From contig JAKZRT010000010.1 in the NCBI GenBank assembly GCA_047518005.1, positions 1 to 64,000 on the forward strand: DNA of 64,000 nt, written 5' to 3'. The notes under the pieces are model-generated. The model saw only the letters and a program-made list of their open reading frames with translations, searched no databases and was not told the DNA's origin. Positions 25,798 to 34,944 of the stretch are shown here, one piece after another. Source of the stretch: JAKZRT01 sp047518005. Lineage in GTDB: Bacteria > Pseudomonadota > Alphaproteobacteria > Rhodobacterales > Rhodobacteraceae. The translations under genes and the position numbers were made by a program. Each line of letters starts with the position of its first letter. The first letter of the stretch is position 1.

Positions 25798-26601
25798 TCA
25801 GAAGAACCCGCGACGGACCAGCTGGGACACCGGGTCGGCGGTGTGGAATTGGCCGGTCAGCGGGCTGGTCCCGCCGATCCGGCCGAACGACAGCGTGAGA
25901 CCGGCGCGGACTACGGTCTCGTCGGGGGCCGCATCAACACCGGTCAGGCGCGACCGCGACACTTCGGCAAAGCCGCTGAGACCCCGCCCCGCAAGGTTGA
26001 CCCGAGCGCCCAGAACCATGTCATGTGCCCAGGCGCTGAATCCTATTTCATCGAATTCCGTCAGGTCATAGCCGGCATAAATCAATGTGCTGCCGCCAAG
26101 TATCTGGTGCGATACTCGCGCCCCGACGAAAATGAAGTCCAGGCCCGCCGCAGATGCCGCGCCGATACCGCACCGCAGCTCGATACTGGTGCGCGTCCCG
26201 AGCGCCAGAATGCCCTCGACCCCCGCTGCGCCATAGGTCACAGCTTCGCCATCCACATCGGCCAGCATTCCGAAAATCCCGTACTTCTGGGCAGAATTAG
26301 GTGTCATGAAAAGATGCGCGCCCAGCCGTCCGATGGCGCCGTCCGGCGTTTCCTCCAGCACGGCATCGCCCTGCACGCCATGATACTGAGTCAACGCAAC
26401 GTTGACGGCGGCAAAGCCAAGCGAAATGTCCAGATCGTCACCTGGGTTTTTGATCGGGCCCAGGCTGCCCGCCGCCGCGCCGCTGTCCTGTTTGACAAAT
26501 CCAATGCTAAACTCGGCCCCGGTGATGCCGAGGGGAATTTCGGCCCAAAGCAGTGCCGGGGCAACGATGGCGAGAAGAAGCGAAAATACAAAGGGACGCA
26601 T
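25798..26601 (-). CDS. Predicted outer-membrane beta-barrel protein
   Basis: 267 residues. ATG 26601 with AAAGG upstream is followed by a clean Sec signal (MRPFVFSLLLAIVAPALLWA). The mature part is Gly-rich with alternating polar and hydrophobic strands (GAHLFMTPNSAQKYGIFGML, ILGGSTLIYAGYDLTEF) and the last residue is Phe, as expected for BAM-inserted barrels. No named family is recognised. A 44-base gap separates it from trmFO downstream, so they may share a transcript. Confidence 0.65.
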   Translation of the reverse strand: MRPFVFSLLLAIVAPALLWAEIPLGITGAEFSIGFVKQDSGAAAGSLGPIKNPGDDLDISLGFAAVNVALTQYHGVQGDAVLEETPDGAIGRLGAHLFMTPNSAQKYGIFGMLADVDGEAVTYGAAGVEGILALGTRTSIELRCGIGAASAAGLDFIFVGARVSHQILGGSTLIYAGYDLTEFDEIGFSAWAHDMVLGARVNLAGRGLSGFAEVSRSRLTGVDAAPDETVVRAGLTLSFGRIGGTSPLTGQFHTADPVSQLVRRGFF

Positions 26602-26785
26602 CGGGGGGCCTTTCACTTGGAAATCGAACTTCACCGCCGACCCCCAAGGGCGATGGACAAACAAATAGCGCAATTTGAGGATTTAAAGAAAGTTTTAACT
26701 TAACAGATAGTTAACCGGAGTGTTGGTTAATGGGTTGCGCCGCGCATCGCGTACGTCCAGTGCCATTTCCAATCACTTGAAAAAT

Positions 26786-29515
26786 TCAGGCCGACGCAGG
26801 GTCCCCGTCGTCGTCACCCTGATCAGCGATGCGCGCGACCGAGACGACATATTCGTCGTCAGCAGTGTCGAAAACCTTGACGCCGCCAGCGCTACGCGAG
26901 CGGAACGATATGCCCTCGATGGGCACGCGGATCGACTGGCCGGTGGAAGTGGCGAGCATGATCTGATCGCCCTCGCTCACCGGGAACGACGCCACCAGAG
27001 CGCCGCCGCGCATCGCCTTGTCCATCGCCAGGACCCCCTGACCGCCGCGCCCGCGCACCGGATAGTCGTGGCTGGCGCTCAGTTTGCCCGAGCCGCCGGC
27101 GCTGATCGTCAGGATCAGGTCCTCGGTGGCTTTCATTTCGTCGAAACGATCCTGGCTGATGTCGCTGGCGGGAACGTCATCTTCGTCGGTCTCAGCGTCG
27201 TCCTCGAGGCCCCCCAGAGCGCGGCGCATTTTCAGATAGGCGGCGCGTTCGTCGGCGGTCGCCTCGAAATGGCGGATCACTGACATCGACACCACGCGGT
27301 CGCCCGCGCCCAGCCGAACCCCGCGCACCCCGGTCGAATCGCGGCCCTTGAAGACCCGCACTTGGGTGGTTGGAAAGCGAATGGCGCGCCCGCCTGCCGT
27401 GACCAGCATGATGTCATCGTCGGGCGTGCAGATGCGCGCGTCGACAAGGTTGACGCCCTCGGGCAATTTCATCGCGATCTTGCCGTTGCGCATAACGTTG
27501 GTGAAATCGCTCAGCGCATTGCGCCGCACGCCGCCGGCCGATGTGGCAAAGAATATTTGCAATTCTTCCCAGTCGTCTTCGGGCGCGTCGACGGGCATGA
27601 TTGCGGCCACAGTCACCCCCTGCGGAATGGGCAGGATGTTGATGATCGCCTTGCCCTTGGCGGTGCGTCCGCCCAGAGGCAGGCGCCAGGTCTTCAGCTT
27701 GTAGACCATGCCGGCGGTGGTGAAGAACAAGAGCTGGGTATGGGTGTTGGCAACAAAGAGCGTGGTGACCACGTCGTCTTCCTTGGTGGCCATACCACTG
27801 AGGCCCTTGCCGCCGCGCCGCTGCGCACGGAAGTCGGCCAGCGGTGTGCGTTTGATGTAACCGGCGTCCGTGACCGTCACGACCATGTCCTCGCGTTCGA
27901 TCAGGTCTTCGTCTTCCATGTCGCCCGACCAGTCGACAATCTCGGTCCGGCGCGGCACCGCGAAAGCATCGCGAACCTCGCGCAGTTCGTCTGAAATTAT
28001 CGCCAGAATACGGTCGCGCGACCGCAGGATGTCGAGGTAGTCCCGAATGCCGGACGCCAGCTCGGTAAGTTCGCCGGTAACCTCTTTCACACCAAGGGCG
28101 GTCAAACGTTGCAGCCGCAATTCAAGGATCGCACGCGCCTGGGTTTCGGAAAGAAAATAGGTTCCGTCGGCGTTCATCTTGTGGGTCGGGTCGTCGATCA
28201 GATTTATGTACTCGGCGATGTCGGATGCGGGCCAGCGCCGGTCCATCAGCTTGGCGCGTGCTTCGGCCGGGTCGGCGCTGGTGCGGATCGTGGCGACAAC
28301 TTCGTCGACGTTGGACACAGCCACCGCCAGACCGCACAGGATATGGCTGCGTTCGCGGGCGCGGCGCAGAAGATACGCTGTGCGGCGCGCCACGACCTCT
28401 TCGCGGAAATCCAGAAACGCCGTCAGGAACTGGCGCAGTGTCAACTGCTCTGGCCGACCACCGTTCAGCGCCAGCATGTTGCACCCGAACGAGGTCTGCA
28501 TCGGCGTGAACCGGAAGAGCTGGTTCAGCACCACTTCGGGCGTGGCGTCGCGTTTCAGCTCGATAACCACCCGGATCCCGATCCGGTCGGATTCGTCCTG
28601 AACATGCGCGATGCCCTCAAGTTTCTTCTCTTTGGCCAGTTCGGCGATCTTCTCGATCATCGTGGCCTTGTTGACCTGATACGGGATCTCGTCCAGCACG
28701 ATGGCATAGCGGTCTTTGCGGATCTCCTCGATGCGCGTCTTGGCGCGGATGATCACGCTGCCGCGCCCCTCGAGATAAGCCTTACGCGCGCCGGAACGGC
28801 CCAGGATCACCCCGCCGGTCGGAAAATCGGGGGCGGGGATGAATTCGGTCAGCGCCTCGGAACTCAGATCCGGCTGATCAATCAGCGCCAGCGTGCCGTC
28901 GATGACCTCGCCCAGATTGTGCGGCGGAATGTTTGTGGCCATTCCGACAGCAATGCCGCCCGCGCCATTGACCAGCATATTGGGGAACCGCGCCGGCAGA
29001 ACCGTCGGCTCGCGGTCCTTGCCGTCGTAGTTGTCCTGAAAATCGACCGTGTCCTTGTCGATGTCGTCCAAAAGCGCATTCGCGACGCGCTGCATCCGCA
29101 CTTCGGTATAGCGCATGGCGGCGGGCTTATCGCCATCCATCGAGCCAAAGTTACCCTGACCGTCAAGTAGCATCAGCGACATTGAAAACGGCTGGGCCAT
29201 ACGAACCAGCGCGTCATAGATCGCCCCGTCACCATGCGGGTGATACTTGCCCATCACATCGCCCACGGGCCGAGCAGACTTGCGATAGGCCTTGTCGTAG
29301 GTGTTGCTGGTATCGTGCATACCGTAAAGAATGCGCCGGTGAACCGGTTTCAGCCCGTCGCGCAGATCGGGGATCGCTCGGGACACGATCACGCTCATCG
29401 CATAGTCCAGATAGGACGTGCGCATTTCATCCGCGATCGAGATTACCGGGCCGTCGTAGGGGGGGCGTTCCGGCGTATCTTCGCCCAATTCTGGGGTGTC
29501 TGTGGTGTCGTTCAC
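26786..29515 (-). CDS. gyrA: DNA gyrase subunit A
   Basis: 909 residues. Breakage-reunion domain with LKPVHRRILYGM, KYHPHGDGAIYDALVRMAQ and the catalytic tyrosine in AAMRYTEVRM; the C-terminal beta-pinwheel has the repeats and the QRRGGKG GyrA box (DFRAQRRGGKGLSGM). In the quinolone-resistance region, the residue equal to E. coli Ser83 is Gly97, while Asp87 is kept (D101). An acidic insertion (GGLEDDAETDEDDVPASD) lies between pinwheel blades. The start is GTG 29515 with GAGG upstream. Confidence 0.97.
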   Translation of the reverse strand: MNDTTDTPELGEDTPERPPYDGPVISIADEMRTSYLDYAMSVIVSRAIPDLRDGLKPVHRRILYGMHDTSNTYDKAYRKSARPVGDVMGKYHPHGDGAIYDALVRMAQPFSMSLMLLDGQGNFGSMDGDKPAAMRYTEVRMQRVANALLDDIDKDTVDFQDNYDGKDREPTVLPARFPNMLVNGAGGIAVGMATNIPPHNLGEVIDGTLALIDQPDLSSEALTEFIPAPDFPTGGVILGRSGARKAYLEGRGSVIIRAKTRIEEIRKDRYAIVLDEIPYQVNKATMIEKIAELAKEKKLEGIAHVQDESDRIGIRVVIELKRDATPEVVLNQLFRFTPMQTSFGCNMLALNGGRPEQLTLRQFLTAFLDFREEVVARRTAYLLRRARERSHILCGLAVAVSNVDEVVATIRTSADPAEARAKLMDRRWPASDIAEYINLIDDPTHKMNADGTYFLSETQARAILELRLQRLTALGVKEVTGELTELASGIRDYLDILRSRDRILAIISDELREVRDAFAVPRRTEIVDWSGDMEDEDLIEREDMVVTVTDAGYIKRTPLADFRAQRRGGKGLSGMATKEDDVVTTLFVANTHTQLLFFTTAGMVYKLKTWRLPLGGRTAKGKAIINILPIPQGVTVAAIMPVDAPEDDWEELQIFFATSAGGVRRNALSDFTNVMRNGKIAMKLPEGVNLVDARICTPDDDIMLVTAGGRAIRFPTTQVRVFKGRDSTGVRGVRLGAGDRVVSMSVIRHFEATADERAAYLKMRRALGGLEDDAETDEDDVPASDISQDRFDEMKATEDLILTISAGGSGKLSASHDYPVRGRGGQGVLAMDKAMRGGALVASFPVSEGDQIMLATSTGQSIRVPIEGISFRSRSAGGVKVFDTADDEYVVSVARIADQGDDDGDPASA

Positions 29516-29542
29516 AAGGCCTCGGGGGTCACAAGATATTGT

Positions 29543-29643
29543 TATACTTTGTATACATGAAGGAAGATATGCCCTGCAACCAAATGGTTCAAGGCGTTAG
29601 CAGCCGGGCCACGCCGTTGCTAACACATTGATATTGTTGATAT
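29543..29643. promoter_or_regulatory. Repeats in the divergent gyrA-usg promoter region
   Basis: The 178-bp divergent gap holds a perfect inverted repeat, TATAC-TTT-GTATA (29543-29555), 28 bases from the gyrA start, and a direct repeat, TTGATAT-TG-TTGATAT (29628-29643), 50 bases before usg. The first could cover a -10 region of gyrA (TATAAC on the minus strand). No known regulator site is recognised. Confidence 0.3.
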
Positions 29644-29693
29644 GTTAATCACGATCTGGCATTCTGACAGAAACGGTGGTGTGAGAGGTGAAA

Positions 29694-29963
29694 ATGACGG
29701 GCAACGAGACCGAGCTTATGCTCAAGGGCTACGGGCTGACGACGGCCGAATTTTTCTATCGGATGCCCGATTACCAACACGTTCTCAACAGCTATATCTG
29801 GCAAGACTACGACCTTGCGCCGGACTATCCGCGGCTCTTTGAATTCATCGAGTTTTGGGAGCGCGACATCGAAGGACCGCTGCATTCGGTGCGATTTTCG
29901 CACCGCAAGCTGATCGCGCCGGGCGAGTGGCGCAATGTGGTTGGCGAACTGAGACTGCACTGA
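29694..29963 (+). CDS. usg: Usg-family protein
   Basis: 89 residues. TELMLKGYGLTTAEFFYRMPDY, then SYIWQDYDLAPDYPRLFEFI and WERDIEGPLHSVRFSHR are the conserved blocks of the Usg family (read here in overlapping parts), whose function is unknown; the name comes from a position near tryptophan genes in other species. ATG 29694 has GAGAGG five to six bases upstream; an in-frame GTG at 29688 is less likely. It converges with dsbB nine bases away. Confidence 0.82.
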   Translation: MTGNETELMLKGYGLTTAEFFYRMPDYQHVLNSYIWQDYDLAPDYPRLFEFIEFWERDIEGPLHSVRFSHRKLIAPGEWRNVVGELRLH

Positions 29964-29972
29964 GATCGGCGG

Positions 29973-30440
29973 TCAGACCCTGGCGCGCGCTGCCGCAATC
30001 CAGATCAGCGCCAGACCAACCGACAAAATGCCGTTCCAGCTGGCCATCGAGACCCCCGCCTGGGCCCAGGCAACCTCGTCGCAGCGGATCAACGGTGCGT
30101 CGGTGATCGCCTCCATCAGCTCGGCGGCGCTGAGGTCGGAAATGTCGAAACCAGTGCATCCGGTGGGCCCCTCCCACCATTTTCTCTCGACGCCGGCGTG
30201 ATAAAGGCCAACCGCGCCGGTCGCCAGTGCCGCGAACCCGCCCAGCAGCGGCAGAAACGGGCCGCGCGGCGCAACCGTCAGGGCCAATAGCCCGATCAGC
30301 GCGGCGACGCCGTGCGGCCAGCGCTGCCAGAGGCACAGCTTGCATGGTGGCATGCCGCCCAGATACTGGAAAGCAAAGGCCCCCAGCAACAAGGCCGCAG
30401 AACCGCTAGATGCAAGAATTATCAACGACTTACGGTTCAT
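29973..30440 (-). CDS. dsbB: Disulfide bond formation protein B
   Basis: 155 residues with four membrane helices. The first periplasmic pair is in GGMPPCKLCLWQRWPH (CxxC), the second in GPTGCTGFDISD and APLIRCDEVAWAQ. It reoxidises DsbA and passes electrons to quinone. ATG 30440 overlaps the stop of the upstream YqaA-type gene (ATGA), with no own ribosome site, so translation is coupled. Confidence 0.9.
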   Translation of the reverse strand: MNRKSLIILASSGSAALLLGAFAFQYLGGMPPCKLCLWQRWPHGVAALIGLLALTVAPRGPFLPLLGGFAALATGAVGLYHAGVERKWWEGPTGCTGFDISDLSAAELMEAITDAPLIRCDEVAWAQAGVSMASWNGILSVGLALIWIAAARARV

Positions 30441-31015
30441 AAGTAACGTACCACATAGAAGCCACCGGCAAGCAGGACGACCAAGAGAATGAACATCACC
30501 CCCAGACGACGCTCGATGAATTCGCGTATCGGTGCGCCGAATTTCCACAATAGCCCAGCGACGATGAAAAACCTCAGACCGCGCGCAATCACGGAAGTGA
30601 CGACGAAAGTGGCAAAGGGCAAGCCCGTCCAGCCCGACATGATGGTGACAACCTTGTAGGGAAACGGGGTCACGCCCGCGATCAGCACCGGCCAGAAGCC
30701 GAAATCGTTAAAGCGCGTGTTGAATTCGGCCATCGCCGCCGCTTTGCCCATGGCTGCCAGGATCGGCTGGCCGATGCTGTCATAGGCAAATGTGCCAATG
30801 GCATAGCCCAAGATCCCACCCAGAACCGACGCAGCCAGCGCCACGCCGGCAATAATCCAGGCCTTGGACGGGCGCGCAATGATCATCGGGATCATCAAAA
30901 CATCGGGCGGGATCGGAAAAACCGAGCTTTCCGCAAAGGCCACGATCGCCAGCGCCCACAGGGCGTGGGGTGTCTCGGCCAACTGAATCGTCCGGTCGTA
31001 AAGCGCGCGCAACAT
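30437..31015 (-). CDS. YqaA-type (SNARE-associated/DedA-like) inner-membrane protein
   Basis: 192 residues with about four to five membrane segments. AFAESSVFPIPPDVLMIPMIIARP (in parts), GYAIGTFAYDSIGQPI, FNDFGFWPVLIAGVTPFPYKVVTIMSG and an Arg-rich loop (VIARGLRFFIVAGLLWKFG) are signatures of the DedA/VTT branch, thought to move phospholipid carriers or ions. The start at 31015 (MLRALYDR) fits relatives; MVPM at 31024 is an alternative, and neither has a good ribosome site. Coupled to dsbB downstream. Confidence 0.82.
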   Translation of the reverse strand: MLRALYDRTIQLAETPHALWALAIVAFAESSVFPIPPDVLMIPMIIARPSKAWIIAGVALAASVLGGILGYAIGTFAYDSIGQPILAAMGKAAAMAEFNTRFNDFGFWPVLIAGVTPFPYKVVTIMSGWTGLPFATFVVTSVIARGLRFFIVAGLLWKFGAPIREFIERRLGVMFILLVVLLAGGFYVVRYL

Positions 31016-31093
31016 GGGCACCATGCACCACGGGGTGGTACCAAGGTCAAGCGCGTTGACCCCACCGAATTGGTCGACTACCAAGCGCGTCGT

Positions 31094-31179
31094 GCCCAAG
31101 TGGCGGAATGGTAGACGCAGGGGACTCAAAATCCCCCGCCTTCACGGGCGTGAGAGTTCGAGTCTCTCCTTGGGCACCA
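31094..31179 (+). tRNA. tRNA-Leu (anticodon CAA)
   Basis: 86 bases including the encoded CCA. The acceptor stem GCCCAAG pairs with CTTGGGC, the anticodon loop CT-CAA-AA sits on the GGGGA/TCCCC stem, and a long variable arm (GCCTTCACGGGCG region) marks a class II tRNA. The T-loop GTTCGAGTC is normal. It reads UUG codons. Confidence 0.95.
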
Positions 31180-31189
31180 TCCCGCAGCC

Positions 31190-31213
31190 AAAGAAAAAGC
31201 CGCCCAAGGCGGC
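31190..31213 (-). terminator. Terminator of the YcbK-type gene
   Basis: On the minus strand GCCGCC-TTG-GGCGGC is followed by TTTTTCTTT. It lies 28 bases after the stop of the gene at 31241-31810 and just past the tRNA-Leu, so it may also stop the tRNA transcript from the other side. Confidence 0.75.
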
Positions 31214-31240
31214 CCGGCCGAGTTGATCAGACAGATTTGT

Positions 31241-31810
31241 TCAGCCGTTCCAGGTGCGGATATCTCCGCAATCCATATGAACGAAATTGGCACCGCGGTA
31301 CCTGCCGACGCCACCTGCATTGCAGGTCTTGGCCGCTTGGGCGATCTGGTTGACCGACCGGCCGCGCATGCGCAGGTCGGCAGCCTGACCCAGAACATGC
31401 AGCGAATTGCGCGCTACGCTGCGCGACCTTGCGCGCAGGGCCCGGTTGGTGGCGGCGGTGCGATAGCCCGAAAGCATCGAGAACGCCTCGTCGCTGCCGA
31501 GCAGCTGATGCGAGGCTGCGATGATATCGACCGTTCGCCGATCAATCAGCTTGACCGAGCCCGACCGCCAGTCACGCATGAAATAGCTGATCTCGTCGAA
31601 AACCTCTGGGATATAGTGGCCGTCGATCCAATAAATGGCGTCAATGCTTTCGCCACTGCGGCCCGAATACATTTTGACACGGCGGATATCGCCGGCACCT
31701 CGGATCAGGTTGAACGCATTGGAATAGGTGGGGGCAGCGGCAACCGCGCCTGCCGCAAAGATACGCAGCAGATTTCGTCGGCTCAGTGTCGCAAGGGTGG
31801 ATTGCGTCAT
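31241..31810 (-). CDS. YcbK-like DUF882 protein (peptidase M15 fold), Tat-exported
   Basis: 189 residues. The N-terminus has a twin-arginine signal (LSRRNLLRIFAAGAVAAAP). The mature domain has SMLSGYRTAATNRALR, SLHVLGQAADLRM and GVGRYRGANFVHMD, matching the zinc-binding His/Asp/His pattern of M15-type D-Ala-D-Ala carboxypeptidases (SLH, D, H). Relatives are thought to act on peptidoglycan. The neighbour transcribed in the other direction is an LdtD-type L,D-transpeptidase, a pairing also seen in E. coli (ycbB-ycbK). ATG 31810 has an AGG-containing ribosome site. Confidence 0.85.
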   Translation of the reverse strand: MTQSTLATLSRRNLLRIFAAGAVAAAPTYSNAFNLIRGAGDIRRVKMYSGRSGESIDAIYWIDGHYIPEVFDEISYFMRDWRSGSVKLIDRRTVDIIAASHQLLGSDEAFSMLSGYRTAATNRALRARSRSVARNSLHVLGQAADLRMRGRSVNQIAQAAKTCNAGGVGRYRGANFVHMDCGDIRTWNG

Positions 31811-32119
31811 GAAATTGCCTGTCCGTCGTCCGTTTTTTCGCCGCCTTGATGACGGTCGCATTGCGGCTCCCCAAATGCCGCACCGAACTCGTTACATGAA
31901 AACTCACCGTCACCAAGTTTAGGTTAAAGAAATTCTTATTGGAACCCCAGGGTTAGGCGGATTTCCGCCAAGGTGTTGTAATGGCCCGAATTTGGGCGCT
32001 GTGACGCAATAAAAACGTCCAATTTTGCTTTTACGCGATAGATTAAATGTGAGTGGACATCTTATCGATTTCGGCCAAAGTCTTTGCGCCGCCGGTTGGT
32101 ATAACGAAGGGTGGATTTG
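31811..32119. promoter_or_regulatory. Divergent promoter region of the YcbK and L,D-transpeptidase genes
   Basis: A 309-bp AT-richer gap with no credible open frame. It contains a GGCGG-ATTT-CCGCC hairpin (31956-31969) and several TTAA motifs. Promoters for both flanking genes must lie here; I could not assign -35/-10 boxes with confidence. Confidence 0.4.
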
Positions 32120-33757
32120 ATGCGAAGTTGGGAACAAATTCTAAGGCGATCTCGCTCAAAAGCCTGGCTGGCAGCAGTTTTTGTCCTGGCGGTCCTTCTG
32201 CCGGCGGCCGTAGCCGCGCAATCGACGAAATCGACACCGCTTAGACAGGCCATCGCCCAGGCGGCAGCCGGCGACCGGGTTCTGGCAGCCTTTTACCGAG
32301 ACAACGGTTTTGAGCCACTCTGGACAGGTCGCACCCGCAAGCACCGTCTGCGGCGCGAGGCATTGCTGATTGCCCTGCGCGGCGCATCCGACCATGCCCT
32401 TCCGGTCTCGGAATATCCGGCCACCGAAATCGCTGCGCGTATGAAACGGGCCCGGAAAGCCCCAGACCGGGGCACATTGGATGTTTACCTGAGCAAAATC
32501 TATCTCGCCTATGCCGCCGACATTGGTAGCGGAATAGTGAACCCCAAAAGGATCAATTACGACGACGAGGATAAACAAGGCGAAATCGCCCGCAGGCGTC
32601 CGATCCGCGATCCGCGCGCCCTGCTCGATGGCATTTTCGCGTCCAACGCAAAGGCCTATTTTTCACTGCTTCCGCCTAAAGCGCCCGAATACAACCGTCT
32701 GATGAAGGCCAAACTTGACCTGGAAAAGATCATCGCGCGTGGCGGATGGGGGGCCAAGGTGAATGCCAGACGGCTGGAGCCCGGTGACACTGGCCCGCAG
32801 GTCGTTGGCCTGCGTGACCGCCTGATCGCCATGGGTTTTCTCAAGCGCAACGCCCGCGCATCGTATGATCCCGAACTGACCCGCGCCGTGCAGGTTTTTC
32901 AGACTGCGCACGGGCTTTTTGCCGACGGGATCGTGGGGCCGGGGTCGCTGCGGATGCTGAACACCTCACCAAATAAAAGACTGGCTCAAATCATCGTGGC
33001 AATGGAGCGCGAGCGCTGGATGAATTTCGACCGTGGGGCGCGGTTTATCGAGGTCAACATTCCGGACTTTTCGGCCAAGATTATCGAAAACGGTGTCGCG
33101 ACATTTCAGACCCGTGCCGTTGTGGGGGCAGCCGAGGACGAACGGCGCACGCCTGAGTTTTCGGATGAAATGGAGCACATGATCTTTAATCCCGGCTGGT
33201 ATGTTCCGCGCGACATCGCGACGATGGAATATCTGCCGCTTTTGCAAGAAGACCCCTTTGCCGTGGCGCATCTTGAATTGCTGGATGAAGACGGTGAACC
33301 GGTCGAGCGGGAAACCGTGGATTTTGCGTCGCTCGACGAAGAAACCTGGCCGTTTCTGATGAAAGAGCCGCCCAGTCAGGTCAACGCGCTGGGGCTGGTC
33401 AAGTTCATGTTCCCGAACCGGTATAACATTTATCTGCATGACACGCCCCAAAAGGTGCTCTTTTCCAAAGAAGCGCGGGCGTTCAGCCACGGTTGCATTC
33501 GGCTGGGCGATCCTTTTGATTTTGCGCACGCGCTTTTGTCCCTGCAGACCGAAGACACGCAACGGGTCATCGACGATGCGCTTGCAGAGGAAGACGAATT
33601 CCGGGTTGATCTGGATGAACATGTCCCCGTCCACGTGATCTATCGCAGCGCCCGGGTCGATGCCAAGGGGCGCCTTCAGTTTCGCCGCGATATTTACCAA
33701 CGCGACTCCGCGATCTTCAGTGCGCTGCGCCGTGCCGGGGTGGTGCTTGGAGGTTAG
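32120..33757 (+). CDS. L,D-transpeptidase (YcbB/LdtD type)
   Basis: 545 residues. A signal anchor (KAWLAAVFVLAVLLPAAVAA), a scaffold domain, a peptidoglycan-binding PG_binding_1 domain (GDTGPQVVGLRDRLIAMGFL ... TRAVQVFQTAHGLFADGIVG, in parts) and the YkuD catalytic domain with the nucleophile C459 in FSHGCIRLGDPFDFA. It makes 3-3 (mDAP-mDAP) cross-links in the periplasm. ATG 32120 has AGGGTGG upstream; the GTG three codons earlier is an alternative. An acidic stretch (NYDDEDKQGE) lies in the scaffold part. Confidence 0.92.
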   Translation: MRSWEQILRRSRSKAWLAAVFVLAVLLPAAVAAQSTKSTPLRQAIAQAAAGDRVLAAFYRDNGFEPLWTGRTRKHRLRREALLIALRGASDHALPVSEYPATEIAARMKRARKAPDRGTLDVYLSKIYLAYAADIGSGIVNPKRINYDDEDKQGEIARRRPIRDPRALLDGIFASNAKAYFSLLPPKAPEYNRLMKAKLDLEKIIARGGWGAKVNARRLEPGDTGPQVVGLRDRLIAMGFLKRNARASYDPELTRAVQVFQTAHGLFADGIVGPGSLRMLNTSPNKRLAQIIVAMERERWMNFDRGARFIEVNIPDFSAKIIENGVATFQTRAVVGAAEDERRTPEFSDEMEHMIFNPGWYVPRDIATMEYLPLLQEDPFAVAHLELLDEDGEPVERETVDFASLDEETWPFLMKEPPSQVNALGLVKFMFPNRYNIYLHDTPQKVLFSKEARAFSHGCIRLGDPFDFAHALLSLQTEDTQRVIDDALAEEDEFRVDLDEHVPVHVIYRSARVDAKGRLQFRRDIYQRDSAIFSALRRAGVVLGG

Positions 33758-33813
33758 CGCGGCTAAGCCTTCGGGCGCGAACCGTTGGTTCGCCGCAGAT
33801 GAGGGCCAGCGCC

Positions 33814-34917
33814 ATGACCTACACAATTGCCGAAATCGCCCAGGCGCTCGGGGCCGAAGCGGCGGGCGACCTTGCCCTTAAGGTTACCCACGCGGCAGAA
33901 CCGGCAGACGCTGCGGAAGATGCCATCGCCCTGGCGCTTGATCCGAAATTTGCCAAGGGTCTGACGCAGGGACACGCCCGCGCCGCGCTGGTCTGGCCCG
34001 GTGCGGACTGGCAGGCGATGGGGCTGAAGGCGGCGGTCTTTGTGGGTCGCCCGCGCTTTGCGATTGCCGATCTCACCGGGCTTATGGACCCAGGCCCCGA
34101 TATTCCGCCAGGCATTCACCCGACCGCCCTGATCGACCCAACCGCCGATATCGGCGAACACGCGGCCATCGGCCCACTTGCAGTGATCGGCGCGGGCGTC
34201 CGGCTGGGTTCGCGCGCCCGTATCGGGGCGCATGTCGTGATCGGCCGTGGCGCACAGATCGGTGCTGATGCGCTGATCCACGCCGGCGTTCGTATCGGCC
34301 ACGACGTGCGCATCGGCGACGGCTTTATCGCCCAGCCGGGTGCAATCATCGGCTCGGATGGTTTTTCGTTCGTGCCGCCCGACGGAATGGACATCGAAGC
34401 CACCCGCCGGTCGCTTGGGGCTGAACACGAAGTTGCCGCGCCGGGTGGGCCAACCGAATGGCGGCGGGTGCATTCGCTCGGGAGCGTCGAGATCGGCGAC
34501 GACGTCGAGGTCGGCGCCAACACCGCGATTGATCGCGGCACCATCCGGGCAACACGGATCGGGCGCGGAACCAAGCTCGATAACCTCGTGCATATCGCCC
34601 ACAATGTTGTGATTGGCGAAGACACCTTGATCTGCGCCAGCGTCTCGATTGCGGGATCGACGGTGATCGGCAACCGCTGCGTGCTTGGCGGGCAGGTTGG
34701 GGTGAACGACAACATCATCGTCGGCGACGACGTGATCGCCGCCGGGGCATCCAAAATCTACACCAACGCGCCGTCGGGCCGGGTTCTGATGGGATCGCCC
34801 GCCACCAAGATGGAAACCAACATCGAAAACTACAAGGCCCTGCGCCGCCTGCCACGTCTGATGAAACAGGTGGCAGCGCTGCAAAAAGCGGTTTCAAAGC
34901 TCACCGAGAGAGACTAG
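33814..34917 (+). CDS. lpxD: UDP-3-O-(3-hydroxyacyl)glucosamine N-acyltransferase LpxD
   Basis: 367 residues. The N-terminal domain (TIAEIAQALGAEAAGDLAL) binds UDP-sugar; the middle is a left-handed beta-helix of hexapeptide repeats (IDPTADIGEHAAIGPLAVIG), with the catalytic histidine region NLVHIAHNVVIGED and GGQVGVNDNIIVGDDV; the C-terminus is a helical ACP-recognition part (PRLMKQVAALQKAVSKL). It adds the second acyl chain in lipid A synthesis. Usually found with lpxA/fabZ; here an ACP and a ketoacyl synthase follow instead. Confidence 0.94.
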   Translation: MTYTIAEIAQALGAEAAGDLALKVTHAAEPADAAEDAIALALDPKFAKGLTQGHARAALVWPGADWQAMGLKAAVFVGRPRFAIADLTGLMDPGPDIPPGIHPTALIDPTADIGEHAAIGPLAVIGAGVRLGSRARIGAHVVIGRGAQIGADALIHAGVRIGHDVRIGDGFIAQPGAIIGSDGFSFVPPDGMDIEATRRSLGAEHEVAAPGGPTEWRRVHSLGSVEIGDDVEVGANTAIDRGTIRATRIGRGTKLDNLVHIAHNVVIGEDTLICASVSIAGSTVIGNRCVLGGQVGVNDNIIVGDDVIAAGASKIYTNAPSGRVLMGSPATKMETNIENYKALRRLPRLMKQVAALQKAVSKLTERD

Positions 34918-34944
34918 CTTTTTGCCGAGTTCATCGGGTGGAAC

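Noticed and set aside
28109..29170. Plus-strand 353-codon frame opposite gyrA
   Set aside because: Antisense shadow; gyrA is intact and fully conserved.
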